DNA of 5,623 bases from contig CANEXR010000198.1 of the NCBI GenBank assembly GCA_947443815.1, positions 1 through 5,623 of the forward strand, written 5' to 3'. The notes beneath the pieces were generated by a model that was not told the origin of the DNA, did not search any database, and was given only the letters and a program-made list of their open reading frames with translations. Below are positions 1 through 5,215 of the stretch, in pieces. Position numbers and translations under genes: made by a program. Origin of the DNA: Flavobacteriaceae bacterium. Its GTDB lineage: Bacteria > Bacteroidota > Bacteroidia > Flavobacteriales > Flavobacteriaceae. Every line of letters starts with the position of its first letter. The first letter of the stretch is position 1.

Positions 1-30
1 AAGTGATTTCAAGAATTGGATTGATTGATA

Positions 31-549
31 TTAATTTTCTATTTCGGCATTAATATCTAATGCGCCAAACTTCCATTCAGGATTGATCTTTTCTGAGTCG
101 CTTGGTTTAATGAAAATGATACTTGCTACCTTCTTGATTTTATCACTTAAAGTATAAGTGTCAATGTATTTTTGCAATTCGTCATACGGTTGGTTTTTGC
201 TTTCAGGATGATCTGTAAGTACACCAATTTTTAGCAAATCTTCTGGTGATGCAATCATGGTTTTTAAAGGGGAATTTTCAATGTTATTTTTATAAAAAGC
301 ATCTAGGATAAACTTCTTTGTTGTAATAACAATTACTCCAGAATTAGAATCATATCTTTTGCTAACTAAAGAATCTTTATACACTGTTAGTGTCGAAATA
401 TCATCTGGATTTATAGCTTCCATTTCTTTTGAAATGTCTAGCATAAATCCAATTTTTTTGGCGTCTAAAACAATTAGTGGGTTTTGTGTGCTTTGCGCAA
501 AAGAGACAGTTGATAGAAGAAGTAAGGTTGATATAAAGAAATTTTTCAT
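31..549 (-). CDS. Small secreted protein with a TonB-receptor plug-like motif
   Basis: Protein of 172 residues, function unknown. Residues 1-18 form a signal peptide: a Lys near the N-terminus, a Leu-rich core and a likely cut between Ala18 and Gln19 (SFA/QS). Residues 24-79 resemble the segment of SusC-like TonB-dependent receptors where a 'PLIVLDGK' strand is followed by 'INPDDI..ltVyKD' and ends in 'GVIVITTKK'. Here these are PLIVLD at 24-29, INPDDI at 46-51, VYKD at 56-59 and GVIVITTKK at 71-79. There is no room for a beta barrel, so this is not a receptor; it may be a stand-alone plug-like periplasmic protein. Residues 80-172 are not recognised. The frame is open upstream to a TTG at 591, but the ATG at 549 is chosen because it starts a proper signal peptide and lies just after a promoter match at 563-591. 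Existence of the gene is firm; its role is not. Confidence 0.8.
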   Translation of the reverse strand: MKNFFISTLLLLSTVSFAQSTQNPLIVLDAKKIGFMLDISKEMEAINPDDISTLTVYKDSLVSKRYDSNSGVIVITTKKFILDAFYKNNIENSPLKTMIASPEDLLKIGVLTDHPESKNQPYDELQKYIDTYTLSDKIKKVASIIFIKPSDSEKINPEWKFGALDINAEIEN

Positions 550-562
550 TTGTTTTTTTAAC

Positions 563-591
563 CAAAGATAAGCGATTGTCTGTAAAATCAA
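563..591 (-). promoter_or_regulatory. Bacteroidota-type promoter for the small secreted protein
   Basis: On the minus strand TTG (591-589) is followed after 18 bases by TATCTTTG (570-563). This matches the Flavobacterium consensus of a -33 TTG and a -7 TAnnTTTG separated by 17-23 bases. The ATG at 549 lies 13 bases after the -7 element, so the leader would be very short, and the TTG codon at 591-589 would lie upstream of the transcript start. This supports the ATG start and suggests the gene is transcribed on its own. Confidence 0.65.
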
Positions 592-752
592 TTTTCGAAA
601 CTTAAAAAAAAGAAAGGTATTTTATGAATTTTTGAAAACAAAATTATTTTTTAGAATCAAAAATTATCTTTAAATTTTAGTTTAGGTTATACTATTTAAT
701 TTATTGATTATAATGGTTTTAAAATTTAATTATAGATTATGTCTATGATGGT

Positions 753-1526
753 TTAAGCCTTTAAAAATTCTTTTCGAATACCAATTAATATGAAAATATA
801 CAAAGTAAAAAAGATAAAAAAGGGAATGGTATATTCGATTAAATGTAGCGGTAACATAACAGCAATAATAAGCAATTGGAATCCCAATCCATAAACAGAA
901 AGCATTGTCATAAACCAATTTGGAAATGTTTTTACCTTGTAGGCTTCTTTGTCTAAAGTGTGGATTATTTTATCAAAAGTGCCATAAACAATGGTGTAAA
1001 TTCTAAACAAAATATCCACAGATTTTTGACTTTCTCCTGCTAAGGCTCTAGGCGATTTGTACTCGAATATTTTGCTGGTGGAATCTCCTCCTACAGATTT
1101 ATTACGCAAAATAACATAATAATAATTGTATAAAGTACCTTGTAATTGAATCCCAATAAAAGCCAAAAGGGTCAGCCAAATAGTTGTTTTAGATACGTAG
1201 CAAATGGCTATTAAAAGTATAAAGTTCAGAATGATATCAAACACACTGTCCAAATATCTGCCAGTATAGGAAGGAGTGTTTTTTAATCGGGCTAATTCTC
1301 CATCGGCAGCATCAATAGCCGATTTTAGGATAATGAAAAACCCAGCATAAAAATAGTGATTTTGTAAAATGCAATAAACCGCCACAAGTCCTGAAACACC
1401 AAAAAGAAGTGTAACATGAATCGGTGTGAATCGCGTATTTTTTAATAGATTGGCAAGTAGTTTTCCAAAAGGTCTCCCATAATCCGATAAATCCAAAAAT
1501 TTATCTTGAGCAGCAAGTTTAGACAT
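753..1526 (-). CDS. CDP-alcohol phosphatidyltransferase family protein
   Basis: Integral membrane enzyme of 257 residues. It carries the complete family signature DG-x2-AR-x8-G-x3-D-x3-D: Asp75-Gly76, Ala79-Arg80, Gly89, Asp93 and Asp97, preceded by a further Asp at 72. In this family these residues bind divalent metal and the CDP group, and the enzyme moves a phospho-alcohol from a CDP-linked donor to a second alcohol. Hydrophobic segments lie at about 38-70, 98-112, 114-140, 205-228 and 232-250, fitting a multi-pass inner-membrane protein. A polar stretch at about 140-200 separates the two membrane halves. The substrate cannot be read from the motif. PgsA (glycerophosphate), PssA (serine) and inositol- or diacylglycerol-type transferases share it, and no neighbour here names a lipid pathway. 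The start is ATG at 1526, with a 51-base gap from the heme A synthase stop. No good TAnnTTTG element was found in that gap, so readthrough from ctaA is likely. Confidence 0.9.
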   Translation of the reverse strand: MSKLAAQDKFLDLSDYGRPFGKLLANLLKNTRFTPIHVTLLFGVSGLVAVYCILQNHYFYAGFFIILKSAIDAADGELARLKNTPSYTGRYLDSVFDIILNFILLIAICYVSKTTIWLTLLAFIGIQLQGTLYNYYYVILRNKSVGGDSTSKIFEYKSPRALAGESQKSVDILFRIYTIVYGTFDKIIHTLDKEAYKVKTFPNWFMTMLSVYGLGFQLLIIAVMLPLHLIEYTIPFFIFFTLYIFILIGIRKEFLKA

Positions 1527-1577
1527 TTATGTTTATAAACAAAGAAATGCGACAATATAGTCAGGTATAGTATAGGC

Positions 1578-2600
1578 TTATTTTGATAATCGATGCAAGC
1601 TAAACGTCATGGCAGTCAGCAAAAAGAAGGCCATTACTTGATGCGTTAATCCAAGCCATAAGGGTACACTATATAGCAAGGTAAAAACACCTAATGTGAA
1701 TTGCAAAAATACAATAATTACCAGTGCGTTAATTCCTTTTTTTTGAGTTAATGTAAGAGTGTATTTTTTGCTTTTAAAATATAAAGTGAGAATAAGCCCT
1801 ACTACCACATAAGCCATTGTCCGATGTACAAATTGCACACCACTTTTTCCTTCTACAAGGTTTAAAAATAAGGTTTTCTGTTCGATAAAAACACTGTCAT
1901 GAATAAACTGTCCATCGCTCATTAAAGGCCAATGATTGTGGATTAAACCTGCATTTAGACCTGCAACAAATCCACCATAAATAATTTGTATCAATAAAAA
2001 AACCAACGTAATTCGAGCTAGTTTGCGTAACGGTTTTATTACTTCTGTTTTATTGGGATAGACTAAGTCTAAAGCTACCCAAAGGGTGTATGCAAATGTT
2101 ATAAATGCAAAAGTAAGATGCAAGGAAAGTCTAAAATGACTTACATCTGGATTGTCAATTAAGCCGCTTCGTACCATAAACCAACCCAAAAATCCTTGAA
2201 AAGCACCCATTCCTAGAAGTACTCCGCATTTTTTTATTGTATCTTTAGAAAGCCTTTTTTTGATTAAGAAATACACAAATGGAGCTAGAAATGCTAAACC
2301 TATAATTCTGCCTATAAAACGGTGAAACCATTCCCAAAAATAAATGAATTTATAATCTTCAAGGGTAAAATCATTATGGATATTAATCTTTTGATATTCT
2401 GGAAATTTTTTATATTCCTCAAATGCCTGAGACCATTTTGCTTCTGTTAAAGGCGGAAAAGTATCAGTAACCAAATGCCAGTCGGTCATGGATAATCCTG
2501 AATTAGTTAGTCGGGTTATTCCGCCCACAACGACCATCATAAACAATAATAAACAGCCAGATAACAGCCAAATTATAACGTACTTATTTTCTTTTTTCAT
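1578..2600 (-). CDS. ctaA: Heme A synthase (COX15/CtaA family)
   Basis: Membrane protein of 340 residues that oxidises the C8 methyl of heme O to a formyl group, giving the heme A used by aa3-type cytochrome oxidases. The N-terminal half has GGITRLTNSGLSMTDW at 26-41, EWFHR at 90-94 and SLH at 159-161. The C-terminal half has HNHWPLMSDG at 221-230, FVHR at 257-260 and LTHQ at 318-321. His93/His161 and His259/His320 fit the four heme-ligand histidines of the family. The spacings of 68 and 61 are close to those in Bacillus CtaA, and the two-half layout shows the usual internal duplication. About eight hydrophobic helices are visible. The sequence is of the COX15 type found in alphaproteobacteria and mitochondria: it lacks the paired loop cysteines of Bacillus CtaA. 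The frame is open to a TTG at 2612, but ATG at 2600 gives the expected start MKKENK. Heme O synthase (ctaB) is not in this window. Confidence 0.96.
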   Translation of the reverse strand: MKKENKYVIIWLLSGCLLLFMMVVVGGITRLTNSGLSMTDWHLVTDTFPPLTEAKWSQAFEEYKKFPEYQKINIHNDFTLEDYKFIYFWEWFHRFIGRIIGLAFLAPFVYFLIKKRLSKDTIKKCGVLLGMGAFQGFLGWFMVRSGLIDNPDVSHFRLSLHLTFAFITFAYTLWVALDLVYPNKTEVIKPLRKLARITLVFLLIQIIYGGFVAGLNAGLIHNHWPLMSDGQFIHDSVFIEQKTLFLNLVEGKSGVQFVHRTMAYVVVGLILTLYFKSKKYTLTLTQKKGINALVIIVFLQFTLGVFTLLYSVPLWLGLTHQVMAFFLLTAMTFSLHRLSK

Positions 2601-2620
2601 TGTATGAAACAAATTTTTTG

Positions 2621-2628
2621 CAAATGTA
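2621..2628 (-). promoter_or_regulatory. Probable -7 promoter element for ctaA
   Basis: TACATTTG on the minus strand fits TAnnTTTG exactly and ends 20 bases before the ATG at 2600. The best upstream TTG is 25 bases away, slightly beyond the usual 17-23, so the -33 part is uncertain. It lies in the 52-base gap between cca and ctaA and suggests ctaA can be transcribed apart from cca. Confidence 0.45.
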
Positions 2629-2652
2629 TTTTAAATTCAACTAATTTTTAAT

Positions 2653-4074
2653 TCAACAAGCGTTAATCTTTAAGCCTAATTTTTCTCCTCTTTTCAAAAC
2701 AAAATCATAAGCAGCTTGATATTCATTTGGAATTTCGCCTTCTATAATCGCTTCTTTTACCGCTTCTTTTAATACCCCAATTTCTTTGGATGGTTTAAGA
2801 TTGAAAATCTGCATGATTTCTTCCCCAGTTATCGGTGGTTGAAAATTACGAACCTGATCTCGTTCTTCTACTTCTACAATTTTCTTTCGGACAATTTCAA
2901 AATTATTATGGTATTTCTTGAACTTGTTTGGGTTTTTGGTTGTTATATCTGCTTCACATAGTGTCATTAGACTTTCTACATCTTCGCCAGCATCAAAAAC
3001 TAAACGGCGCACTGCTGAATCCGTAACGGTATCTTGTGATAAAACAATAGGCCGCGAGCTCATCATTACCATTTTTTGGACAAATTTCATTTTGTGGTTT
3101 AGTGGCATGTGCAATCTTTCGAAGATTTTTTTAGCCATTTTTCCACCCAAAAATTCGTGACCATGAAAAGTCCAGCCTTGTTTTTTGCTGAATTTTTTGG
3201 TTGGTGCTTTTCCAATATCGTGTAACAATGCTGCCCAACGCAACCAAACATCATCTGTATTTGGACAAATATTATCAACGACTTCTAAAGTATGATAAAA
3301 ATTATTTTTGTGGGTATGCCCTTCAATTTCTTCTACTTGATTCAAAGCAGTCAATTCAGGGATAATAATATCTAAAAGTCCCGTTTTGAACAACAACAAA
3401 AATCCAATCGAAGGTTTATCCGTCGAAAGAATTTTATTGAGTTCATCAACAATGCGTTCTCCAGAAATAATTTTGATACGTTGCGCGTTTTTGGTGATGG
3501 AATTTAATGAATTTTCATCAATTTCAAATCCCAGTTGATTAGCAAAACGAATGCCTCTTAACATTCGAAGCGGATCATCAGAATAGGTAATATCTGGATC
3601 AAGTGGCGTTTTTATCACTTTATTTTTTAAATCCAATAAACCATTAAAAGGATCGGATAATTCACCAAAACTAGCAGTATTTAAAGATAATGCCAATGCG
3701 TTTATAGTAAAATCACGTCTGTTTTGGTCGTCTTCTAATGTTCCGTTTTCTACAACAGGATTACGGCTTTCAAGATTATAGGATTCTTTTCGGGCACCTA
3801 CAAATTCAATTTCGGTATCTTCAAAACGCAACATCGCAGTTCCGTACGTTTTAAAAACTTGAACTTTTGGTTTTTTGGGAAGCAATTGAGAAACTTTCAA
3901 TGCCAATTCGATTCCACTACCAACGGCAACAATATCAATGTCTTTTTTGAAATCTCGCTGAAGTAATAAATCTCGAACAAAACCACCAATAACATAACTA
4001 TCCACGTTAAGCTCTTGGGATGCTTGTGTGATTACTTCGAATATTTTATTATTTAAGGATTCTTTGTAGTTCAT
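2653..4074 (-). CDS. cca: CCA-adding tRNA nucleotidyltransferase, class II, with HD domain
   Basis: Cytoplasmic enzyme of 473 residues, close to the usual Bacteroidota length, that builds or repairs the 3' CCA end of tRNAs from CTP and ATP. The nucleotidyltransferase head is clear: GGFVRD at 30-35, the metal-binding pair Asp45 and Asp47 in DIDIV, RRDFTINAL at 119-127, then DDPLRMLRGIRFA at 166-178 and GERI at 205-208. An HD hydrolase-like domain follows, with FYHTLEVVD at 259-267, LLHDIGK at 283-289 and HGHEFLGG at 304-311. Such domains give phosphatase or phosphodiesterase activity in some CCA enzymes. Poly(A) polymerase I is related, but this short form without a long basic tail fits CCA addition better. 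The frame extends to a GTG at 4086, adding four residues (MTDR); ATG at 4074 is preferred because it gives the usual family start MNYKE. The gap to the GxxExxY gene is 66 bases and holds the left arm of an inverted repeat 28 bases upstream of the ATG. No clear TAnnTTTG element is present there. Confidence 0.95.
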   Translation of the reverse strand: MNYKESLNNKIFEVITQASQELNVDSYVIGGFVRDLLLQRDFKKDIDIVAVGSGIELALKVSQLLPKKPKVQVFKTYGTAMLRFEDTEIEFVGARKESYNLESRNPVVENGTLEDDQNRRDFTINALALSLNTASFGELSDPFNGLLDLKNKVIKTPLDPDITYSDDPLRMLRGIRFANQLGFEIDENSLNSITKNAQRIKIISGERIVDELNKILSTDKPSIGFLLLFKTGLLDIIIPELTALNQVEEIEGHTHKNNFYHTLEVVDNICPNTDDVWLRWAALLHDIGKAPTKKFSKKQGWTFHGHEFLGGKMAKKIFERLHMPLNHKMKFVQKMVMMSSRPIVLSQDTVTDSAVRRLVFDAGEDVESLMTLCEADITTKNPNKFKKYHNNFEIVRKKIVEVEERDQVRNFQPPITGEEIMQIFNLKPSKEIGVLKEAVKEAIIEGEIPNEYQAAYDFVLKRGEKLGLKINAC

Positions 4075-4102
4075 TCGGTCAGTCACTAATTTATTTTTTT
4101 TG

Positions 4103-4134
4103 CCGCAGATTCACAGATTTTTTTATAAAAATGA
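4103..4134 (+). repeat. Left arm of inverted repeat flanking the GxxExxY gene
   Basis: It reads CCGCAGATTCACAGA, then seven T, A, T, five A and TGA. Its reverse complement recurs at 4548-4577 with six T and four A, so 30 of 32 positions match and the only differences are two one-base length changes in homopolymers. A T-run just outside (4094-4101) also pairs with an A-run outside the other arm, with one mismatch between. The arm contains two near-identical octamers, CGCAGATT (4104-4111) and CACAGATT (4112-4119). Its inner edge is 6 bases from the GxxExxY stop codon. Confidence 0.93.
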
Positions 4135-4140
4135 TTTAAG

Positions 4141-4524
4141 CTAATTTTTTGACATTACGATTCGTTTGTGTTCTAATGAGGATTTGTTGAAATTTACTAA
4201 AAGAGCTAATTCACTTTTAGATACTTTTAAATAATTTAAGCATTGAGAAACATGACTATTACTAAATGATTCACAAGATTTTATTTCAAGAATTATAGTA
4301 TCGAAAACTACAAAGTCAGCATAAAATTTATGTTTTAAAATTGTATCTTTATAATGCACTGAATATTCTTTTTCTCTTTCAAATGGAATTTTAGCATTAT
4401 TAAATTCAAATTCTAATGCATCTTTATATACTATTTCTGAAAATCCTTTTCCAAGATTTTTATGTACTTCAAATAAAATTCCAATTATTTGATATGTTTC
4501 TTCTTCAAATAAATATTGAGACAT
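4141..4524 (-). CDS. GxxExxY family protein, PD-(D/E)XK nuclease-like
   Basis: Protein of 127 residues, the normal length for the GxxExxY family. The naming motif is Gly27-Phe-Ser-Glu30-Ile-Val-Tyr33. A PD-(D/E)XK-like core follows: Glu30, Asp70 in YADFVV, Glu80-x-Lys82 in LEIKSCE, and Gln94 with Tyr98-Leu99 in QCLNYLK. These are the expected metal-binding and catalytic positions, all intact, so nuclease activity is plausible but unproven for the family. The tail has the typical LALLVNFN (106-113) and KRIVM (120-124). No signal peptide or membrane segment is seen, so it is presumably cytoplasmic. G+C is 87 of 384 bases (22.7%), well below the neighbours. The start is ATG at 4524, 60 bases after the tsaC stop. 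No TAnnTTTG promoter was found in that gap, so it probably shares the tsaC transcript. It is enclosed by inverted repeat arms at 4103-4134 and 4548-4577. Confidence 0.92.
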   Translation of the reverse strand: MSQYLFEEETYQIIGILFEVHKNLGKGFSEIVYKDALEFEFNNAKIPFEREKEYSVHYKDTILKHKFYADFVVFDTIILEIKSCESFSNSHVSQCLNYLKVSKSELALLVNFNKSSLEHKRIVMSKN

Positions 4525-4547
4525 AATTTTTTTAAATCTTTGTTAAT

Positions 4548-4577
4548 TCATTTTATAAAAAATCTGTGAATCTGCGG
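4548..4577 (-). repeat. Right arm of inverted repeat flanking the GxxExxY gene
   Basis: On the plus strand it reads TCA, four T, A, T, six A, then TCTGTGAATCTGCGG; this is the reverse complement of 4103-4134 apart from two one-base length changes. It contains the tandem octamers AATCTGTG (4561-4568) and AATCTGCG (4569-4576). It starts 23 bases upstream of the GxxExxY ATG, and its outer end is 7 bases from the tsaC stop codon, so it fills most of the 60-base gap between the two genes. Confidence 0.93.
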
Positions 4578-4584
4578 TAAAAAA

Positions 4585-5145
4585 CTATTTCCGAATCACT
4601 TTTACCTGAGCATCATTAGTCAACTTAATGATTGTTGATGGTTTTCCTGCAATTTTTTCGCGATGCAAATTTACAACATAGTCCACACCTTTTATAATTT
4701 CTGGGCTAATATCTTTGAAAGCAATTGGAGTAGGTTGACCAGAAATATTGGCAGATGTTGAAACTAATGGTTTTTTCATCTTTTCCATTAATTTAAAGCA
4801 AAAAGGTTCTTTTACAATTCTGATTCCTAAAGTGTTATCTGTAGCAATTAAATTTGGCGCCACATTTCTTGGTTTGTCTAAAACTAAAGTCGTTGGTTTT
4901 TCGGATAAATCAATGATTTGCCACGCTACTTCAGGAATATCTTTAAATACATTATACATCATTTTTTCGCCATTCATCAAGACAATCATGCTTTGGGTTT
5001 CAGCTCTTTGTTTGAGTTTATAGATTTTGGCGACAGCCTCGGGATTTGTAGCGTCACAACCAATTCCCCAAACGGTGTCGGTAGGATAGAGGATAATACC
5101 GCCTTCTTTTATGATTTCGTAGGCGTTGTGGATTTCTTGGTTCAT
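4585..5145 (-). CDS. tsaC: L-threonylcarbamoyladenylate synthase (TsaC/YrdC type)
   Basis: Cytoplasmic enzyme of 186 residues that makes threonylcarbamoyl-AMP from threonine, bicarbonate and ATP. The TsaD complex then transfers the carbamoyl-threonine to A37 of ANN-decoding tRNAs, giving t6A. The YrdC fold is recognised by YPTDTVWGIGCDA at 20-32, KLKQRAETQSMIVL at 43-56, STSANISGQPTP at 129-140 and KPSTIIKL at 168-175. The length matches the YrdC-only form; the extra C-terminal Sua5 domain of longer homologues is absent. ATG at 5145 is the natural start, directly before the conserved N-terminal helix. It is the first minus-strand gene after a divergent junction and probably leads the tsaC-GxxExxY-cca unit. 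The TATCTTTG at 5202-5209 would leave a leader of about 50 bases. Confidence 0.95.
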   Translation of the reverse strand: MNQEIHNAYEIIKEGGIILYPTDTVWGIGCDATNPEAVAKIYKLKQRAETQSMIVLMNGEKMMYNVFKDIPEVAWQIIDLSEKPTTLVLDKPRNVAPNLIATDNTLGIRIVKEPFCFKLMEKMKKPLVSTSANISGQPTPIAFKDISPEIIKGVDYVVNLHREKIAGKPSTIIKLTNDAQVKVIRK

Positions 5146-5175
5146 TATGTTTTTAGGATTTAATAAATAACTTTC

Positions 5176-5183
5176 TATTTTTG
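5176..5183 (+). promoter_or_regulatory. Possible -7 promoter element for the plus-strand gene
   Basis: TATTTTTG fits TAnnTTTG and lies 32 bases before the ATG at 5216. No TTG occurs 17-23 bases upstream (nearest at 5137-5139), and the element is an AT-rich string, so it may be chance. Confidence 0.3.
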
Positions 5184-5201
5184 TGAAGATTAATTATTTT
5201 A

Positions 5202-5209
5202 CAAAGATA
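5202..5209 (-). promoter_or_regulatory. Probable -7 promoter element for tsaC
   Basis: TATCTTTG on the minus strand is an exact TAnnTTTG match, identical to the octamer in the promoter at 563-591, and lies 56 bases upstream of the tsaC ATG. No TTG stands at the usual 17-23 base distance upstream, so the -33 half is missing or weak. The element lies just before the start codon of the divergent gene. Confidence 0.4.
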
Positions 5210-5215
5210 GCGATA

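Larger units (their letters stand above)
4103..4577. mobile_element. Putative repeat-bounded GxxExxY cassette
   Basis: A 475-base unit made of two inverted repeat arms and one gene that nearly fills the space between them. The gene is far more A+T-rich than cca and tsaC on either side, and those two genes are functionally related and would otherwise be neighbours. Together this suggests an inserted unit. No transposase is present. The only possible target duplication is TATTT (4092-4096 and 4586-4590), which is not meaningful at this base composition. Mobility is therefore inferred from layout and composition only. Confidence 0.4.

Noticed and set aside
550..591. TTG start adding 14 residues to the small secreted protein
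   Set aside because: It would bury the signal peptide behind a polar extension, and it coincides with the -33 promoter element.
627..645. AT-only hairpin (AATTTT / AAAATT, 7-base loop) followed by a T-rich run on the plus strand
   Set aside because: The stem is six A/T pairs, too weak for a terminator, and no plus-strand gene lies upstream to need one.
592..752. Possible small gene or RNA in the 161-base gap before the phosphatidyltransferase stop
   Set aside because: The stretch is nearly all A/T, with no credible start-plus-frame and no stable G/C-containing stem. I see nothing supportable in it.
1531..1540. Perfect 10-base palindrome GTTTATAAAC upstream of the CDP-alcohol phosphatidyltransferase start
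   Set aside because: Several 10-base palindromes are expected by chance in a window this size, and no known operator of this form was recognised. The nearby TTTCTTTG misses the promoter consensus at a key base.
2918..3160. Open plus-strand frame of 80 codons inside cca
   Set aside because: It lies wholly opposite conserved HD-domain codons of cca, and the product has no recognisable features.
4075..4086. GTG start for cca adding four residues
   Set aside because: The ATG at 4074 gives the usual family N-terminus; the four extra residues are not part of the fold. It cannot be fully excluded.
4092..4590. TATTT on both outer sides of the repeat arms as a target-site duplication
   Set aside because: A five-base A/T word next to T- and A-runs is expected by chance, and the right copy overlaps the end of tsaC. 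It is not evidence of transposition by itself.
4748..5163. Two overlapping open plus-strand frames opposite tsaC
   Set aside because: They are antisense to a highly conserved YrdC-family gene and encode nothing recognisable.
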